Shown here: piece by piece, positions 1 to 9,096 of the stretch
Layout: the number at the start of each line of letters is the position of its first letter
Numbering within the stretch: position 1 is the stretch's first letter
From: Pedobacter insulae
Lineage (GTDB): Bacteria; Bacteroidota; Bacteroidia; Sphingobacteriales; Sphingobacteriaceae
NCBI RefSeq assembly: GCF_900113525.1
Contig: NZ_FOPP01000006.1
Coordinates: 237,287 to 301,286 of the forward strand
Reading direction: 5' to 3'
DNA: 64,000 nucleotides
Notes under the pieces: generated by a model
Told to the model about the DNA's origin: nothing
What the model saw: only the letters and a program-made list of their open reading frames with translations
Database searches by the model: none
Translations under genes and position numbers: made by a program

Positions 1-1
1 T

Positions 2-580
2 AACCCAGATGGTTCTGGCGAAAGAATTTATGGCAGTGGGTTACGCAATCCTGTGGGTATGGCCTGGGCTCCGGGCACAAATGTGCTGTGGACAGCAGTT
101 AATGAACGAGATGGCTTAGGCGACGACCTTGTTCCCGATTATATTACCAGTGTAAAACCAGGTGCCTTTTATGGCTGGCCTTTTTCTTATTTTGGGCAAA
201 ATGAAGACCCTAGATTAAAAGGCCAGAATCCCGAATTAGTGGCAAAAGCTATTGTACCAGATATTCCTGTGGGTGCCCATACTGCTTCGTTGGGACTAGC
301 TTTTTACACGGATAAAAAATTCCCTGCCAAATATCAAGGCGGTGCATTTATTGGTCAACATGGTTCTTGGAACCGTTCAGAGCTTGTTGGGTACAAAGTA
401 GCCTTTATCCCTTTTAAAAACGGCAAACCAACAGGGCCACTTGAAGACTTTTTAACTGGCTTTGTGATAAATGATAAGGAAGTTTACGGTAAGCCTGTTG
501 GAGTAGCAGTAGCACAAGATGGCGCATTACTTGTGGCCGATGACGTTAGCGGCATTATTTGGAGAGTTGCTGCCAAATGA
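2..580 (+). CDS. PQQ/sorbosone dehydrogenase-like beta-propeller protein, C-terminal part
   Basis: The frame is open from the left edge, so the gene starts outside the window and 192 residues are visible. The visible part opens with NPDGSGERIYGSGLRNP, followed by the GMAW turn. This is typical of the glucose/sorbosone dehydrogenase (GSDH) six-bladed propeller family. The segment GAHTASLGLAFYTDKKFP and the stretch around GQHGSWNRSE are also typical of the last blades. Family members oxidise sugars or other alcohols in the periplasm with PQQ, but the substrate cannot be read here. The stop codon overlaps the start of the next gene (ATGA), so the two are probably translated together. Confidence 0.85.
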   Translation, partial: NPDGSGERIYGSGLRNPVGMAWAPGTNVLWTAVNERDGLGDDLVPDYITSVKPGAFYGWPFSYFGQNEDPRLKGQNPELVAKAIVPDIPVGAHTASLGLAFYTDKKFPAKYQGGAFIGQHGSWNRSELVGYKVAFIPFKNGKPTGPLEDFLTGFVINDKEVYGKPVGVAVAQDGALLVADDVSGIIWRVAAK

Positions 581-2634
581 TTTTAAAATCGAGTTTAACC
601 TTCTTATTTTCCCTATCACTTTTCGGCTGTTTTGCCCAAAGTAATGCAGATACGGTAAAAAAATTAAATGAGATCACAGTCAAAGGCTATTATAATCGCC
701 AGCCTTTATTAAGAGCCGTTAGTGCCGTTAGTTTAATCGACTCCGCTCAATTTAATAATCAAAATTCAGCCTCTTTCGTCGGCCTGGCCAATTCAATCGC
801 CGGTGTAAGGATGGAAGAACGATCGCCAGGCAGCTACCGGTTCTCTATCCGGGGAAGTTTATTGCGCTCGCCATTTGGCGTTAGGAACATAAAAGTTTAC
901 GTAGATGACTTTCCGCTAACGGATGCCGGTGGTAACACTTATCTAAATTTACTCGATGTAAAAAGCGTGGCTGCGATGGAAGTATACAAAGGCCCCGAAG
1001 CAAGTATTTTTGGAGCAAATACTGGTGGGGCAGTATTGATCAATACAACAGCGCTCGATAAAAACACCATCGAACTAGGCGCGTTTTTAGGCTCGTATGG
1101 TTTATTTAAGCAACATGCAAGTATAACCCACACTTACAAAAACTACCGTTTCAACTTGATTCAAGGTTACCAAAAAAGCGACGGTTATCGGGTAAATAGT
1201 GCGCTTAAAAGAAATTTTATCCAAACTACACAACTTTGGGATTATGCGCCAAAAGCTCAACTCAAAGCCCTGCTTTTTATGAGCGATCTATCTTATCAAA
1301 CGCCCGGCGGTTTAACAGGTGCCCAATTGTTGCAAGATCCAAAAATGGCGAGACCGGCCACTCCTACTTTACCAGGCGCAGTTACTCAAAAAGCTGCCAT
1401 CTATAATCAAACTATTTTTGGTGGCCTATCCCATTCATATGCATTTAATGCTAATCTTAAGCATGTGATTGCAATCTTTGGGTCTTCTACTGATTTTAAA
1501 AACCCTTTCATTACCAATTACGAAGAACGATATGAATATAATCTGGGCTCAAGAACCTTTCTGGATCTTTCATTCAACAGAACAAATTTAAGAGTAAGCA
1601 CACAAGTTGGTTTAGAAGCCGCCTCTTCGGGCAGTGAGATTAACAATTTTAACAATAATAGTGGGAGTGCTGGTTTGTTACAGGCCAAAGACGATTTAAC
1701 GGCAAATCAAACCTTTGCCTTTTTAAAGCTCGATCTTGATCTCCATCAACGCTTATTAATAGAATTGGGTGCCAGTTTAAACTTTTATAATTATCGCTAT
1801 CAAAGCTATTTCCCCACTGCTTTGGCGCGAAAGCAGGAAAAGTTCACCAATCAGCTCATGCCTAAAATAGCTTTATCTTATTTGATAAATTCCATATTAT
1901 CTGTAAGAAGTACAGTAAGTAAAGGCTATTCCCCTCCTACCATTGCCGAAGTAAGATCGTCAGACAATGTGATCAATACCAACTTACAAGCAGAATACGG
2001 TTGGAACTATGAGTTGGGCCTTAGGTTAAAGACATCGGATAACCGGATCTATGTTAATGTAAATGCATTTTCTTACCATTTAAAAGACGCCATTGTAAGA
2101 AGGTTAAATGAAAATGATACCGAATACTTTATCAATGCTGGCGGCACTAAACAAAAAGGTTTAGAAATTGAGGCTAGTGGATGGCTGGTTCCGCATCGGA
2201 AAGCGCACTTTTTGACCAGCTTACAACTGAGAAACAATTATACTTATAGCCATTTTAGGTTTCAAAACTTTACGAATGCCAATAACAATTATAACGGCCA
2301 TAAGTTAACTGGCGTACCAGCACATACGGTGGCAAATAGTGCAGAATTTACATTTAATAAAGGCTTTTTTCTTTTTGCTCAACATAATTATGTTGCGGCT
2401 ATCCCCCTAAATGACGCGAATACAGCAGAAGCCAAAGCTTATCATTTAACAGAGCTTAAAGCAGGGTTGAGAAATTTGGTGTTGGGAAAAGTTGAGGCGG
2501 AATTATTCTCTGGTGTAAATAACCTTTTTAATGCAACTTATAGTTTGGGCAATGATCTCAATGCGGTAGGTAGTCGATATTTTAACCCAGCAGCGAAAGT
2601 TAACTACTATTTTGGTTTCTTACTAAAATTCTGA
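577..2634 (+). CDS. TonB-dependent outer-membrane receptor
   Basis: A 685-residue receptor. It starts with a signal peptide ending near FGCFAQS; the Cys makes a lipoprotein reading possible but weaker. The plug domain follows at about residues 30-160, with LNEITVKGYY, then IRGSLLRSPFGVRNIKVYVD and VYKGPEASIFGANTGGAV. The rest is a 22-strand-type barrel ending in aromatic Phe (FLLKF). There is no N-terminal carboxypeptidase-like domain, so it resembles siderophore or metal receptors more than SusC. I chose ATG 577 over an upstream in-frame ATG at 559 because it gives the signal peptide at the N-terminus and a 4-base ATGA overlap with the preceding gene. The ligand is unknown. Confidence 0.9.
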   Translation: MILKSSLTFLFSLSLFGCFAQSNADTVKKLNEITVKGYYNRQPLLRAVSAVSLIDSAQFNNQNSASFVGLANSIAGVRMEERSPGSYRFSIRGSLLRSPFGVRNIKVYVDDFPLTDAGGNTYLNLLDVKSVAAMEVYKGPEASIFGANTGGAVLINTTALDKNTIELGAFLGSYGLFKQHASITHTYKNYRFNLIQGYQKSDGYRVNSALKRNFIQTTQLWDYAPKAQLKALLFMSDLSYQTPGGLTGAQLLQDPKMARPATPTLPGAVTQKAAIYNQTIFGGLSHSYAFNANLKHVIAIFGSSTDFKNPFITNYEERYEYNLGSRTFLDLSFNRTNLRVSTQVGLEAASSGSEINNFNNNSGSAGLLQAKDDLTANQTFAFLKLDLDLHQRLLIELGASLNFYNYRYQSYFPTALARKQEKFTNQLMPKIALSYLINSILSVRSTVSKGYSPPTIAEVRSSDNVINTNLQAEYGWNYELGLRLKTSDNRIYVNVNAFSYHLKDAIVRRLNENDTEYFINAGGTKQKGLEIEASGWLVPHRKAHFLTSLQLRNNYTYSHFRFQNFTNANNNYNGHKLTGVPAHTVANSAEFTFNKGFFLFAQHNYVAAIPLNDANTAEAKAYHLTELKAGLRNLVLGKVEAELFSGVNNLFNATYSLGNDLNAVGSRYFNPAAKVNYYFGFLLKF

Positions 2635-2684
2635 TTTTCTTGTTAAAATAGTTATCTTCAATTCTAATTTTATTAAAACCAAAT

Positions 2685-4178
2685 ATGTCGCAGTATATCC
2701 TGTCCCTCGATCAAGGAACTACAAGTTCAAGAGCCATTATTTTCAATAAAAAAGGTGAAGTTATAGCCGTTGCACAGAAAGAATTCACACAGATTTTTCC
2801 TCAGTCTGGCTGGGTAGAGCACGACGCTTTAGAGATCTGGTCGTCGCAGGCCAGTGTTGCTGCAGAGGCTACGGTAAAGGCCGGAATTAATGGAAAAAAT
2901 ATTGCTGCAATGGGAATTACCAATCAGCGAGAAACGGTAATTGTTTGGGACAAAAATACTGGTAAACCCATTTACAATGCCATTGTTTGGCAAGATAGAA
3001 GAACTGCTACCTTTTGCGATGAATTAAAGCAGGCTGGAAAAGAAGAGTTGATTAGTAGCAAAACAGGTTTAATTATCGATGCCTATTTCTCTGCTACCAA
3101 AATAAAGTGGATGTTGGACAACGTACCCAATGCAAGAGCGGAGGCCGAGGCTGGAAATTTAATTTGCGGAACCGTTGATACTTGGCTCATCTGGAACTTT
3201 ACCAAGGGTGAATTGCACGTTACCGATGTGACCAATGCGTCTCGTACGCTACTTTTTAACATTCATACCATGGCTTGGGATGATGAATTACTGGAATTAT
3301 TTACCATTCCAAAAAGCATGCTACCTTCGGTTAAGCAATCGAGTGAGGTATATGGTGAAACCAAATCTACCCTCTTTGCCCATCCAATACCTATAGCTGG
3401 CATTGCCGGCGATCAACAAGCTGCTTTATTTGGGCAAATGTGCACCAAGACAGGGATGGTAAAAAACACCTATGGTACTGGTTGCTTTATGTTGATGAAC
3501 ATTGGCAAAACGCCTAAGCTTTCTAAAAATAATCTGTTAACCACTGTGGCCTGGCAGGTAAATGGTGTAACAGAATATGCTTTAGAAGGCAGTATTTTTA
3601 TTGCTGGCGCAGTGGTACAATGGTTAAGAGATGGTTTGGGGATTATCAAAACCGCAGCGGATATTGAAGAGTTAGCGCTAAAAGTTGAAGATACCGGTGG
3701 CGTATATTTTGTACCCGCGTTTGCCGGTCTGGGTGCTCCTTATTGGGATTCGAATGCGCGAGGAACAATTGTTGGTTTAAGTAGGGGCACTACCGCAAGT
3801 CACATTGCTCGTGCGGCTATTGAATCTATAGCTTATCAAACTGCCGATGTATTAAAAGCCATGGAAGCTGATGCAGGTGTAAAAATCCAGGAACTTAGGG
3901 TAGATGGCGGTGCGACAGCCAACAATATTCTGATGCAGTTTCAAGCTAATTTGTTAAACTGTAAAGTAATTAAACCTAAAGTAGTGGAAACAACAGCTTT
4001 GGGCGCAGCTTATTTAGCGGGTTTAGCTACTGGTTATTGGAAAGATATTGCAGAAATCCAACAGTTGTGGGAAAGCGACAAAGAGTTTAACCCAGTAGCA
4101 CAATCGGTAGAAACCGAGAAAGGATTTGCTGAATGGAAAAGGGCTGTGTATGCGACCCAAAGTTGGAGTAATTCTTAA
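2685..4178 (+). CDS. glpK: glycerol kinase
   Basis: A 497-residue FGGY-family kinase that phosphorylates glycerol with ATP to sn-glycerol 3-phosphate in the cytoplasm. The N-terminus has the phosphate-binding loop [15 protein letters not shown], then [11 protein letters not shown] and IVWQDRRT. The C-terminal half has [27 protein letters not shown] and the family signature around [15 protein letters not shown]. The length matches E. coli GlpK (about 500). It is 22 bp upstream of glpF in the same direction, the usual uptake-and-trap pair. No repressor gene or glpD is visible next to it. Confidence 0.97.
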   Translation: MSQYILSLDQGTTSSRAIIFNKKGEVIAVAQKEFTQIFPQSGWVEHDALEIWSSQASVAAEATVKAGINGKNIAAMGITNQRETVIVWDKNTGKPIYNAIVWQDRRTATFCDELKQAGKEELISSKTGLIIDAYFSATKIKWMLDNVPNARAEAEAGNLICGTVDTWLIWNFTKGELHVTDVTNASRTLLFNIHTMAWDDELLELFTIPKSMLPSVKQSSEVYGETKSTLFAHPIPIAGIAGDQQAALFGQMCTKTGMVKNTYGTGCFMLMNIGKTPKLSKNNLLTTVAWQVNGVTEYALEGSIFIAGAVVQWLRDGLGIIKTAADIEELALKVEDTGGVYFVPAFAGLGAPYWDSNARGTIVGLSRGTTASHIARAAIESIAYQTADVLKAMEADAGVKIQELRVDGGATANNILMQFQANLLNCKVIKPKVVETTALGAAYLAGLATGYWKDIAEIQQLWESDKEFNPVAQSVETEKGFAEWKRAVYATQSWSNS

Positions 4179-4200
4179 ATTAACATTTAAATCGTAAAAA

Positions 4201-4929
4201 ATGACACCTTATATTGCGGAATTAATTGGCACGGCTGTCCTGATCCTTTTAGGGGGCGGGGTTGTGGCCAATGTTGTATTAAACGAGACCAAAGGGAATA
4301 ACAGTGGTTGGATGGTAATTACTACTGCCTGGGCCTTAGCAGTGTTTATAGGTGTAACTATTGCTGGGCCATACAGTGGTGCACATCTTAATCCTGCTGT
4401 TAGCGTGGGTTTAGCCATTAGTGGCAAATTTGCTTGGGCAGAAGTACCTGCTTATTGTGGCGCGCAGTTGGTGGGTGCTATGTTAGGTTCTACCTTAGTA
4501 TGGGTATTTTATAAAGATCACTTTGATAAAACGACCGATAAAGGTTTGATTGCTGCACCATTTGCAACATCACCTGCTATTCGTAACCTATCAGCTAATT
4601 TAGTAAGTGAGATTATTGGCACTTTTGTATTAATTTTTAGTATTTTTTATATTACTGGCGCGGAATTAAGCGAACCAAAAACACCAATTGGATTAGGGGC
4701 AGTAGGCGCTATTCCAGTAGCTTTTTTAGTTTGGGTAATTGGTTTGGCTTTAGGTGGAACGACAGGCTATGCAATTAACCCTGTAAGGGACTTAGGGCCT
4801 CGAATTATGCATGCAGTTTTACCGATTAAAAATAAAGGTGCAACTGATTGGAGTTATGCTTGGGTGCCCATTTTAGGACCGATAATTGGCGCTAGTATGG
4901 CTGCGTTGTTGTATTTACAGTTGAAGTAA
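4201..4929 (+). CDS. glpF: glycerol uptake facilitator (MIP/aquaporin family)
   Basis: A 242-residue inner-membrane channel with six predicted membrane helices plus two half-helices. The first pore motif is intact (SGAHLNPAVSV). The second reads YAINPVRDLGPR, so the usual Ala of NPA is Val while the following Arg-Asp of glycerol-type channels is kept. The position after glpK and the Arg-Asp signature support glycerol rather than strict water transport. The start codon follows a short A-rich stretch, as is common in this phylum. Confidence 0.94.
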   Translation: MTPYIAELIGTAVLILLGGGVVANVVLNETKGNNSGWMVITTAWALAVFIGVTIAGPYSGAHLNPAVSVGLAISGKFAWAEVPAYCGAQLVGAMLGSTLVWVFYKDHFDKTTDKGLIAAPFATSPAIRNLSANLVSEIIGTFVLIFSIFYITGAELSEPKTPIGLGAVGAIPVAFLVWVIGLALGGTTGYAINPVRDLGPRIMHAVLPIKNKGATDWSYAWVPILGPIIGASMAALLYLQLK

Positions 4930-4967
4930 TTGTAAACGCCACAAGTATCCTATTTTAGAAATAATTG

Positions 4968-4997
4968 AAAATGCCAGCAACCAACAGCTGGCATTTT
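4968..4997. terminator. hairpin between convergent glpF and ssb
   Basis: An 11-bp perfect stem, AAAATGCCAGC paired with GCTGGCATTTT, with an 8-base loop. The A-run on one side and T-run on the other make it a likely two-way intrinsic terminator for glpF (+) and ssb (-). Confidence 0.8.
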
Positions 4998-5012
4998 CGT
5001 CGCACTAAGCAA

Positions 5013-5369
5013 TCAATCTTCAGCTACCGCTGCAACAGTTCTCACCACCAACTCAACCTCGTTCACTACAATCTCGGTTATAAAGCGCTTTAAGCCTTCT
5101 TTAGAGGTATAGGTTTGACTAGCTAACTTACCAACAATAGCAATTTCTGAACCCTTTTTAATCAACTTCACGGCATCATCAGCCTTTCCATTCCAGAACA
5201 CTAAATTAAACCATTGTGTTTGCTTGCTTTCCTCTCCATTTTTGTTCTTGTAGTATTCATTAATGGCAACACTTACCCTGGCAACTTTTTTGTTGTTTTC
5301 AAAAGGTGTTACGACTAAATCACTACCTGCAAATCCTGTTAGGTGTACGCTGTTTTTTAAATTGCTCAT
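5013..5369 (-). CDS. ssb: single-stranded DNA-binding protein, short form
   Basis: A 118-residue protein made of one OB-fold. It has NSVHLTGFAGSDL at the start, VSVAINEYYKNKNGEE and TQWFNLVFWNGKADDAV in the middle, and KKGSEIAIVGKL, the usual SSB core. It binds single-stranded DNA in replication and repair. It stops right after the OB-fold at VAAVAED, so the long disordered linker and the acidic DDDIPF-type tip that recruits partner proteins are missing. It is therefore probably a secondary SSB. Start ATG 5369 matches the normal N-terminus. Confidence 0.9.
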   Translation of the reverse strand: MSNLKNSVHLTGFAGSDLVVTPFENNKKVARVSVAINEYYKNKNGEESKQTQWFNLVFWNGKADDAVKLIKKGSEIAIVGKLASQTYTSKEGLKRFITEIVVNEVELVVRTVAAVAED

Positions 5370-5579
5370 TCTCTTAAAGATTAAAGTTTCTAACTATTAA
5401 CGACCAGCTGCCCTCCGACCGCCGACAAAACAAAGGTGGTGCTTAAAAAATGAGTTATTCGTATGATAAACATATACATCCGTTTAATAACGAATAAATG
5501 AAAAACTGCATTATTTCCTGTTTATCTAATTATTTTTTGTAGCTTAGGGTAATCATCCCATAATTAAAAACTCATAATT

Positions 5580-5933
5580 ATGGAACGTTTTTGTTTAGAC
5601 TGCAATTCCCTGCTGCAAGGTAGGGCTGATAAAAAGTTCTGCGATGATCAATGTCGCAGTAGTCACCACCATCGATTAAATGCCAGAGACCATGGTTTTG
5701 TTAATCAGGTTAATCAAATTCTCAAAAAGAATAGAAGTATATTGAAAGAAACCATACCCAATGGTAAAATCAGAGTAAACCGCGATAAGCTCTTAATCAA
5801 AGGTTTCAATTTCAATTTCCGTACACATACTTACCTTAATAAAAGAGGCGACACTTATTTCTTTTGTTATGAATTTGGATACTTAATACTAAAAGACAAT
5901 GAGTTGCTAGTGGTAAAACAGGAGGAGAAATGA
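5580..5933 (+). CDS. small putative zinc-ribbon protein of unknown function
   Basis: A 117-residue protein that begins with a Cys cluster: C5 and C8 (CLDC), then C21 and C25 (CDDQC), followed by SSHHHRLN. This spacing looks like a short metal-binding treble-clef or ribbon, probably zinc. The rest is a basic middle (KKNRSILKET) and a beta-rich C-terminal part (FRTHTYLNKRGDTYFFCYEFGY has this character). I recognise it as a type often seen in Bacteroidota but know no function. It is alone on the + strand, divergent from ssb. Confidence 0.75.
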   Translation: MERFCLDCNSLLQGRADKKFCDDQCRSSHHHRLNARDHGFVNQVNQILKKNRSILKETIPNGKIRVNRDKLLIKGFNFNFRTHTYLNKRGDTYFFCYEFGYLILKDNELLVVKQEEK

Positions 5934-5940
5934 AAAGCAA

Positions 5941-5961
5941 CAAACCGCGAACAGCGGTTTG
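5941..5961. repeat. GC-rich hairpin just after the zinc-ribbon gene
   Basis: A perfect 8-bp inverted repeat, CAAACCGC / GCGGTTTG, with the 5-base loop GAACA, beginning 7 bases after the stop codon at 5933. It lacks a following T-run, so it may only be a weak terminator or a 3' end stabiliser. It marks the left boundary of the AT-rich accessory stretch. Confidence 0.6.
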
Positions 5962-6343
5962 GCGTCATGCGGGGGTGATACACTTAAATTCGGGTACAGT
6001 TTTTTGATTTGCCACACGACATCAAGCTACCAAACGTTTTATGTACATTCAACAAATAATAAATGATTGACAATTTACCGTTTAGCTGGCTGCCGACACT
6101 TATTGCTCCAATTGTTTTATTTGGACGATTAACGAAATATAAAACAGAAATTAAAACAAAATAAAAATACCGCGAATGGCAAGGAAACATCCTAAGGTCG
6201 CTGGATTTTGCAAGGAATTAATAAATCTGCACCTAACAAGGGTTTTAAACCTTTCGCGTTGCCCAAAAATCTAACAGAATCATCAACTTCACTAAGCCAT
6301 CAATGTGATGGAAAGTTTAAAAAGACATTTTATAAAAAACAAA
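5962..6343. other. gene-poor interval with a possible membrane-protein stub
   Basis: This interval has no convincing full gene. On the + strand a 33-codon frame at 6063-6164 starts MIDNLPFSWLPTLIAP and has a hydrophobic stretch, which could be the stub of a small membrane protein, but nothing confirms that it is expressed. A frame on the - strand at 5984-6190 has no recognisable features. Near 6238 the text TAACAAGGGTTT resembles cassette-border text seen in some Bacteroidota genomes, but I found no partner copy. Confidence 0.4.
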
Positions 6344-7075
6344 ATGATTAAAGAAAAAATAATTTCAGCTTATGAACTAATGGCCGACAAGTACAATGAA
6401 CTTATTGACCATAAGCCTCACAACGCATATTATGACAGACCCAATACACTTCAATTATTACCACCAGATGTAAAAGGGAAAACAATCCTTGACGCAGCTT
6501 GCGGTCCAGGAAAATATGCTGAAATTTTAATTAGTAAAGGAGCGACTGTTAAAGGTTTTGACATTAGCCCTAAAATGATAGCGTTAGCAATTAAAAGAAA
6601 CAATAGTAAAGGTGAGTTTTTTGTTCACGATTTTTCAAACCATTTTTCTATGGTAGAAGATAATTCTTGCGACATAGTTCTTTGCGCATTAGCACTTCAA
6701 TATATTGAAGATTGGACTTTTACCATAAAAGAATTTTATAGAGTTTTAAAAAATAGTGGCACCCTGGTAATATCAATTGAGCATCCTTTTAATGACTATA
6801 TTTTTTTCAAATCAAACAAATATTTTGACATTGAGCACGTGAAATGCACCTGGAAAGGCTTTGGACAACCAATTGAAGTTAACAGTTTTAGAAGATCTTT
6901 AGGCGAGTGCATATCCCCATTAACAGACAATGGTTTTTACATTGACAAATTAGTAGAACCAAAACCAACAAAGGAGTTTGAGCAGTTAGATCCACGACAT
7001 TATAAAGAACTTAATGAATTTCCTGCATTTCTCTGTATCAGAGCTATTAAGAAAAAAGAGAATTCTATTGAATAA
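6344..7075 (+). CDS. class I SAM-dependent methyltransferase
   Basis: A 243-residue methyltransferase with the class I Rossmann fold. Motif I is ILDAACGPGKYAEIL (about residues 48-62), followed by the acidic end of strand 2 in VKGFDISPKMIALA. Motif IV lies around NSCDIVLCALALQYIEDW and is followed by EFYRVLKNSGTLVISIEHP. This is the UbiE/methyltransf_11 pattern acting on small molecules, but the substrate is not readable. I chose ATG 6344 because MIKEKIISAYELMADKYN is the natural beginning of this family; an in-frame ATG at 6305 would add 13 unlikely residues. It stands alone in the accessory stretch. Confidence 0.85.
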   Translation: MIKEKIISAYELMADKYNELIDHKPHNAYYDRPNTLQLLPPDVKGKTILDAACGPGKYAEILISKGATVKGFDISPKMIALAIKRNNSKGEFFVHDFSNHFSMVEDNSCDIVLCALALQYIEDWTFTIKEFYRVLKNSGTLVISIEHPFNDYIFFKSNKYFDIEHVKCTWKGFGQPIEVNSFRRSLGECISPLTDNGFYIDKLVEPKPTKEFEQLDPRHYKELNEFPAFLCIRAIKKKENSIE

Positions 7076-7146
7076 AACTAAAAAACGTCAAAAAAACAAA
7101 CAAACAGAAAGCAATTAACTTCGGCAAATAATTTCAGCACAGCACA

Positions 7147-7719
7147 GTGGATAAATTCAAACAATTTCTAAAAAATATTGCAGCCATTACAGACCATGAG
7201 CTTGCAGATACGCTTAGTTTTTTTACGGAAAAGAACTTACAAAAGGGCGATTTTTTTGTGAAGTCAGGCAAAGTTTGCCAATATGCAGCTTTTATTATGA
7301 AAGGAACTTTACGAACTTTTTATATCAACGACAAAGCGCAAGAAACGACCTCTTGCTTTTGTATTGAAAACAACTTTACAACTTCCTATAAAAGTTTCAT
7401 TTTACAGCAACCTTCAAATTTGTTTATTCAAGCAATTGAATACACAGAACTTTTAGTTATTGATTATAACAACCTTCAAAAGCTGTACAAATCAAGTCCA
7501 ACATGGCAAAACATTGGTAGAACAGTGGCAGAACAAGAATATATTGTAATGGAAAAATATGCTTCTGTGATGAATAATGAAACTGCAAAAGAAAAATATT
7601 TACGACTGTTACGAGAACAACCAAATGTAATTAAAAAAGCGCCAGTTGAAGACATTGCTTCTTATTTAGGCGTTACAAGAAGAACATTATCAAGAATACG
7701 CCAACAAATTTCCAAATAA
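7147..7719 (+). CDS. Crp/Fnr-family transcriptional regulator
   Basis: A 190-residue regulator with a GTG start. The N-terminal half is a cyclic-nucleotide-binding-like beta barrel: FFVKSGKVCQYAAFIMKGTLR then SCFCIENNF. The dimer helix follows, and a C-terminal winged helix-turn-helix lies at about 165-188 (VEDIASYLGVTRRTLSRIRQ). It has no Fnr-type N-terminal Cys cluster. Such single-domain sensors in Bacteroidota often control one neighbouring gene. A palindrome just downstream (7726-7739), before the next gene, is a candidate target. Confidence 0.9.
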   Translation: MDKFKQFLKNIAAITDHELADTLSFFTEKNLQKGDFFVKSGKVCQYAAFIMKGTLRTFYINDKAQETTSCFCIENNFTTSYKSFILQQPSNLFIQAIEYTELLVIDYNNLQKLYKSSPTWQNIGRTVAEQEYIVMEKYASVMNNETAKEKYLRLLREQPNVIKKAPVEDIASYLGVTRRTLSRIRQQISK

Positions 7720-7725
7720 CATTTG

Positions 7726-7739
7726 AGGACATTTGTCCT
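7726..7739. promoter_or_regulatory. candidate Crp-like operator palindrome
   Basis: AGGACATTTGTCCT is a perfect dyad (AGGACA/TGTCCT, 2-base centre) 7 bases after the regulator stop and 27 bases before the next start. The size and place suit a Crp/Fnr-type site, so the membrane-protein gene at 7767 may be its target. This is inference; no second copy was seen. Confidence 0.4.
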
Positions 7740-7766
7740 TTACGACAATAAGCTAAGTGCCGAGAT

Positions 7767-8360
7767 TTGAATAAAGTTTTAATTTCTTACCATATGGGAT
7801 TTTTAATCTTAACAATTTTACTCTTAGCATTTGCTTTATTAGCAGTAATTGATGGTTTCTACCTTCATATTTTCAAGTACCAACTTTTCAATCATAAGGA
7901 AAGTAAATTTGAACATTTAACGCATACGATTCGGGCAATTTTATTTCCTCTGATTGTGTATTTTTTATTCATTACTCAAAATTGCCCGACAAGTTTTTAT
8001 TTAGGTGTTTTATTTGTAGTTACCGACATTGTTGTTCTTGGCACAGATGCTTACTTAGAAAAAGATAGCAGAATTTTTATGGGTGGACTTCCAAGATGGG
8101 AATACATTTTACATTTGTTTGTTAATGGCTTTCACTTCGCTTCAATTGCTGTTTTTTTTGCTATAAAATTAACATTTACAGAAAACGGGATTGAGGTAAT
8201 TCAAACCCTTTCCCACCTGAAAAACTTTGGACTGTTCCAATTTATTGCTTTAAACCTTTTGCCAGGAGCAATTATTTTGGCTTTATTACATATTTATACG
8301 AGCATAAATATAACTAAGGAATATTGGAATAATTTAAGAAGTAAAATAACTTGTTGCTAA
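7767..8360 (+). CDS. multi-pass membrane protein of unknown function
   Basis: A 197-residue very hydrophobic protein with about five membrane segments. The first is LILTILLLAFALLAVIDG, others include LFPLIVYFLFITQ, LGVLFVVTDIVVLG and ALNLLPGAIILALLHIYTS. A conserved-looking polar loop holds DAYLEKDSRIFMGGLPRWEY. I do not recognise the family. The given start is TTG 7767; ATG 7794 (MGFLIL) is an equally good start and removes only nine residues. It lies between the Crp-like gene and another histidine-bearing membrane protein, so the three may form a unit. Confidence 0.65.
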   Translation: MNKVLISYHMGFLILTILLLAFALLAVIDGFYLHIFKYQLFNHKESKFEHLTHTIRAILFPLIVYFLFITQNCPTSFYLGVLFVVTDIVVLGTDAYLEKDSRIFMGGLPRWEYILHLFVNGFHFASIAVFFAIKLTFTENGIEVIQTLSHLKNFGLFQFIALNLLPGAIILALLHIYTSINITKEYWNNLRSKITCC

Positions 8361-8420
8361 TTAGCGAAGCTTTCATCCCTTTCTGACATTATTTTAAATA
8401 ACGCAAACCAAAATAGAAAT

Positions 8421-9041
8421 ATGAGCATAAAAAAGATACATTACATCTCAGGACTGACAATAACGATTTTCATTGGACTACATCTATTCAATCATTTCTG
8501 TAGCATTTTCGGTGCTGATAAACATATCGAAGTGATGAAAACTTTACGCCATTTCTATCGCAACATTTTTGCGGAGACAATTTTATTACTTGTGGTAATT
8601 GTGCAAATTATTTCAGGGCTAAAACTCTTTAGAAGTAATCGAAAAATAGCAGACTCTAAATTTGACAAACTGCAAATTTGGACTGGACTTTACTTGGCAA
8701 TCTTTTTAATTATACATTTAAGTGCCGTCTTGGGAGGAAGACTCTTTTTACAGCTTGACACAAATTTTTATTTCGGTGTTGCGGGACTAAATTCATTTCC
8801 TTTAAACTTGTTTTTTATTCCATATTATGGACTTGCCATTTTATCTTTTTTTGGACACGTTGCGGCAATTCACAACAAGAAAATAAAGTCGAATTGGCTA
8901 AATCTGACACCAAACCAGCAAGCAAAAGCAATTTTAATTTTCGGGCTAATGTTGACAGTTACAATATTTTACGGACTGACAAACCAGTTTAAAGGCGTAA
9001 AAATACCCAAAGACTACGAAGTACTTATTGGAAAGTATTGA
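8421..9041 (+). CDS. five-helix membrane protein, possibly cytochrome b-like
   Basis: A 206-residue membrane protein with about five helices. Histidines sit inside or at the edge of helices: H21 and H25 (GLHLFNH), H99 (FLIIHLSAVLGG), H146 and H151 (SFFGHVAAIH). Helical histidines spread like this suggest haem ligands, as in the membrane anchors of succinate dehydrogenase and fumarate reductase. No known cytochrome signature is complete, so this is inference. It follows the other membrane protein by 60 bp. A general membrane protein with no cofactor remains possible. Confidence 0.65.
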   Translation: MSIKKIHYISGLTITIFIGLHLFNHFCSIFGADKHIEVMKTLRHFYRNIFAETILLLVVIVQIISGLKLFRSNRKIADSKFDKLQIWTGLYLAIFLIIHLSAVLGGRLFLQLDTNFYFGVAGLNSFPLNLFFIPYYGLAILSFFGHVAAIHNKKIKSNWLNLTPNQQAKAILIFGLMLTVTIFYGLTNQFKGVKIPKDYEVLIGKY

Positions 9042-9096
9042 ACAATAAACTATTGCACTAAACCAACTCAAAAAACTTATAAAAACACAAATAATC

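Noticed and set aside
5984..6190. Small gene on the - strand
   Set aside because: Composition is not protein-like, it has no family resemblance and no start context.
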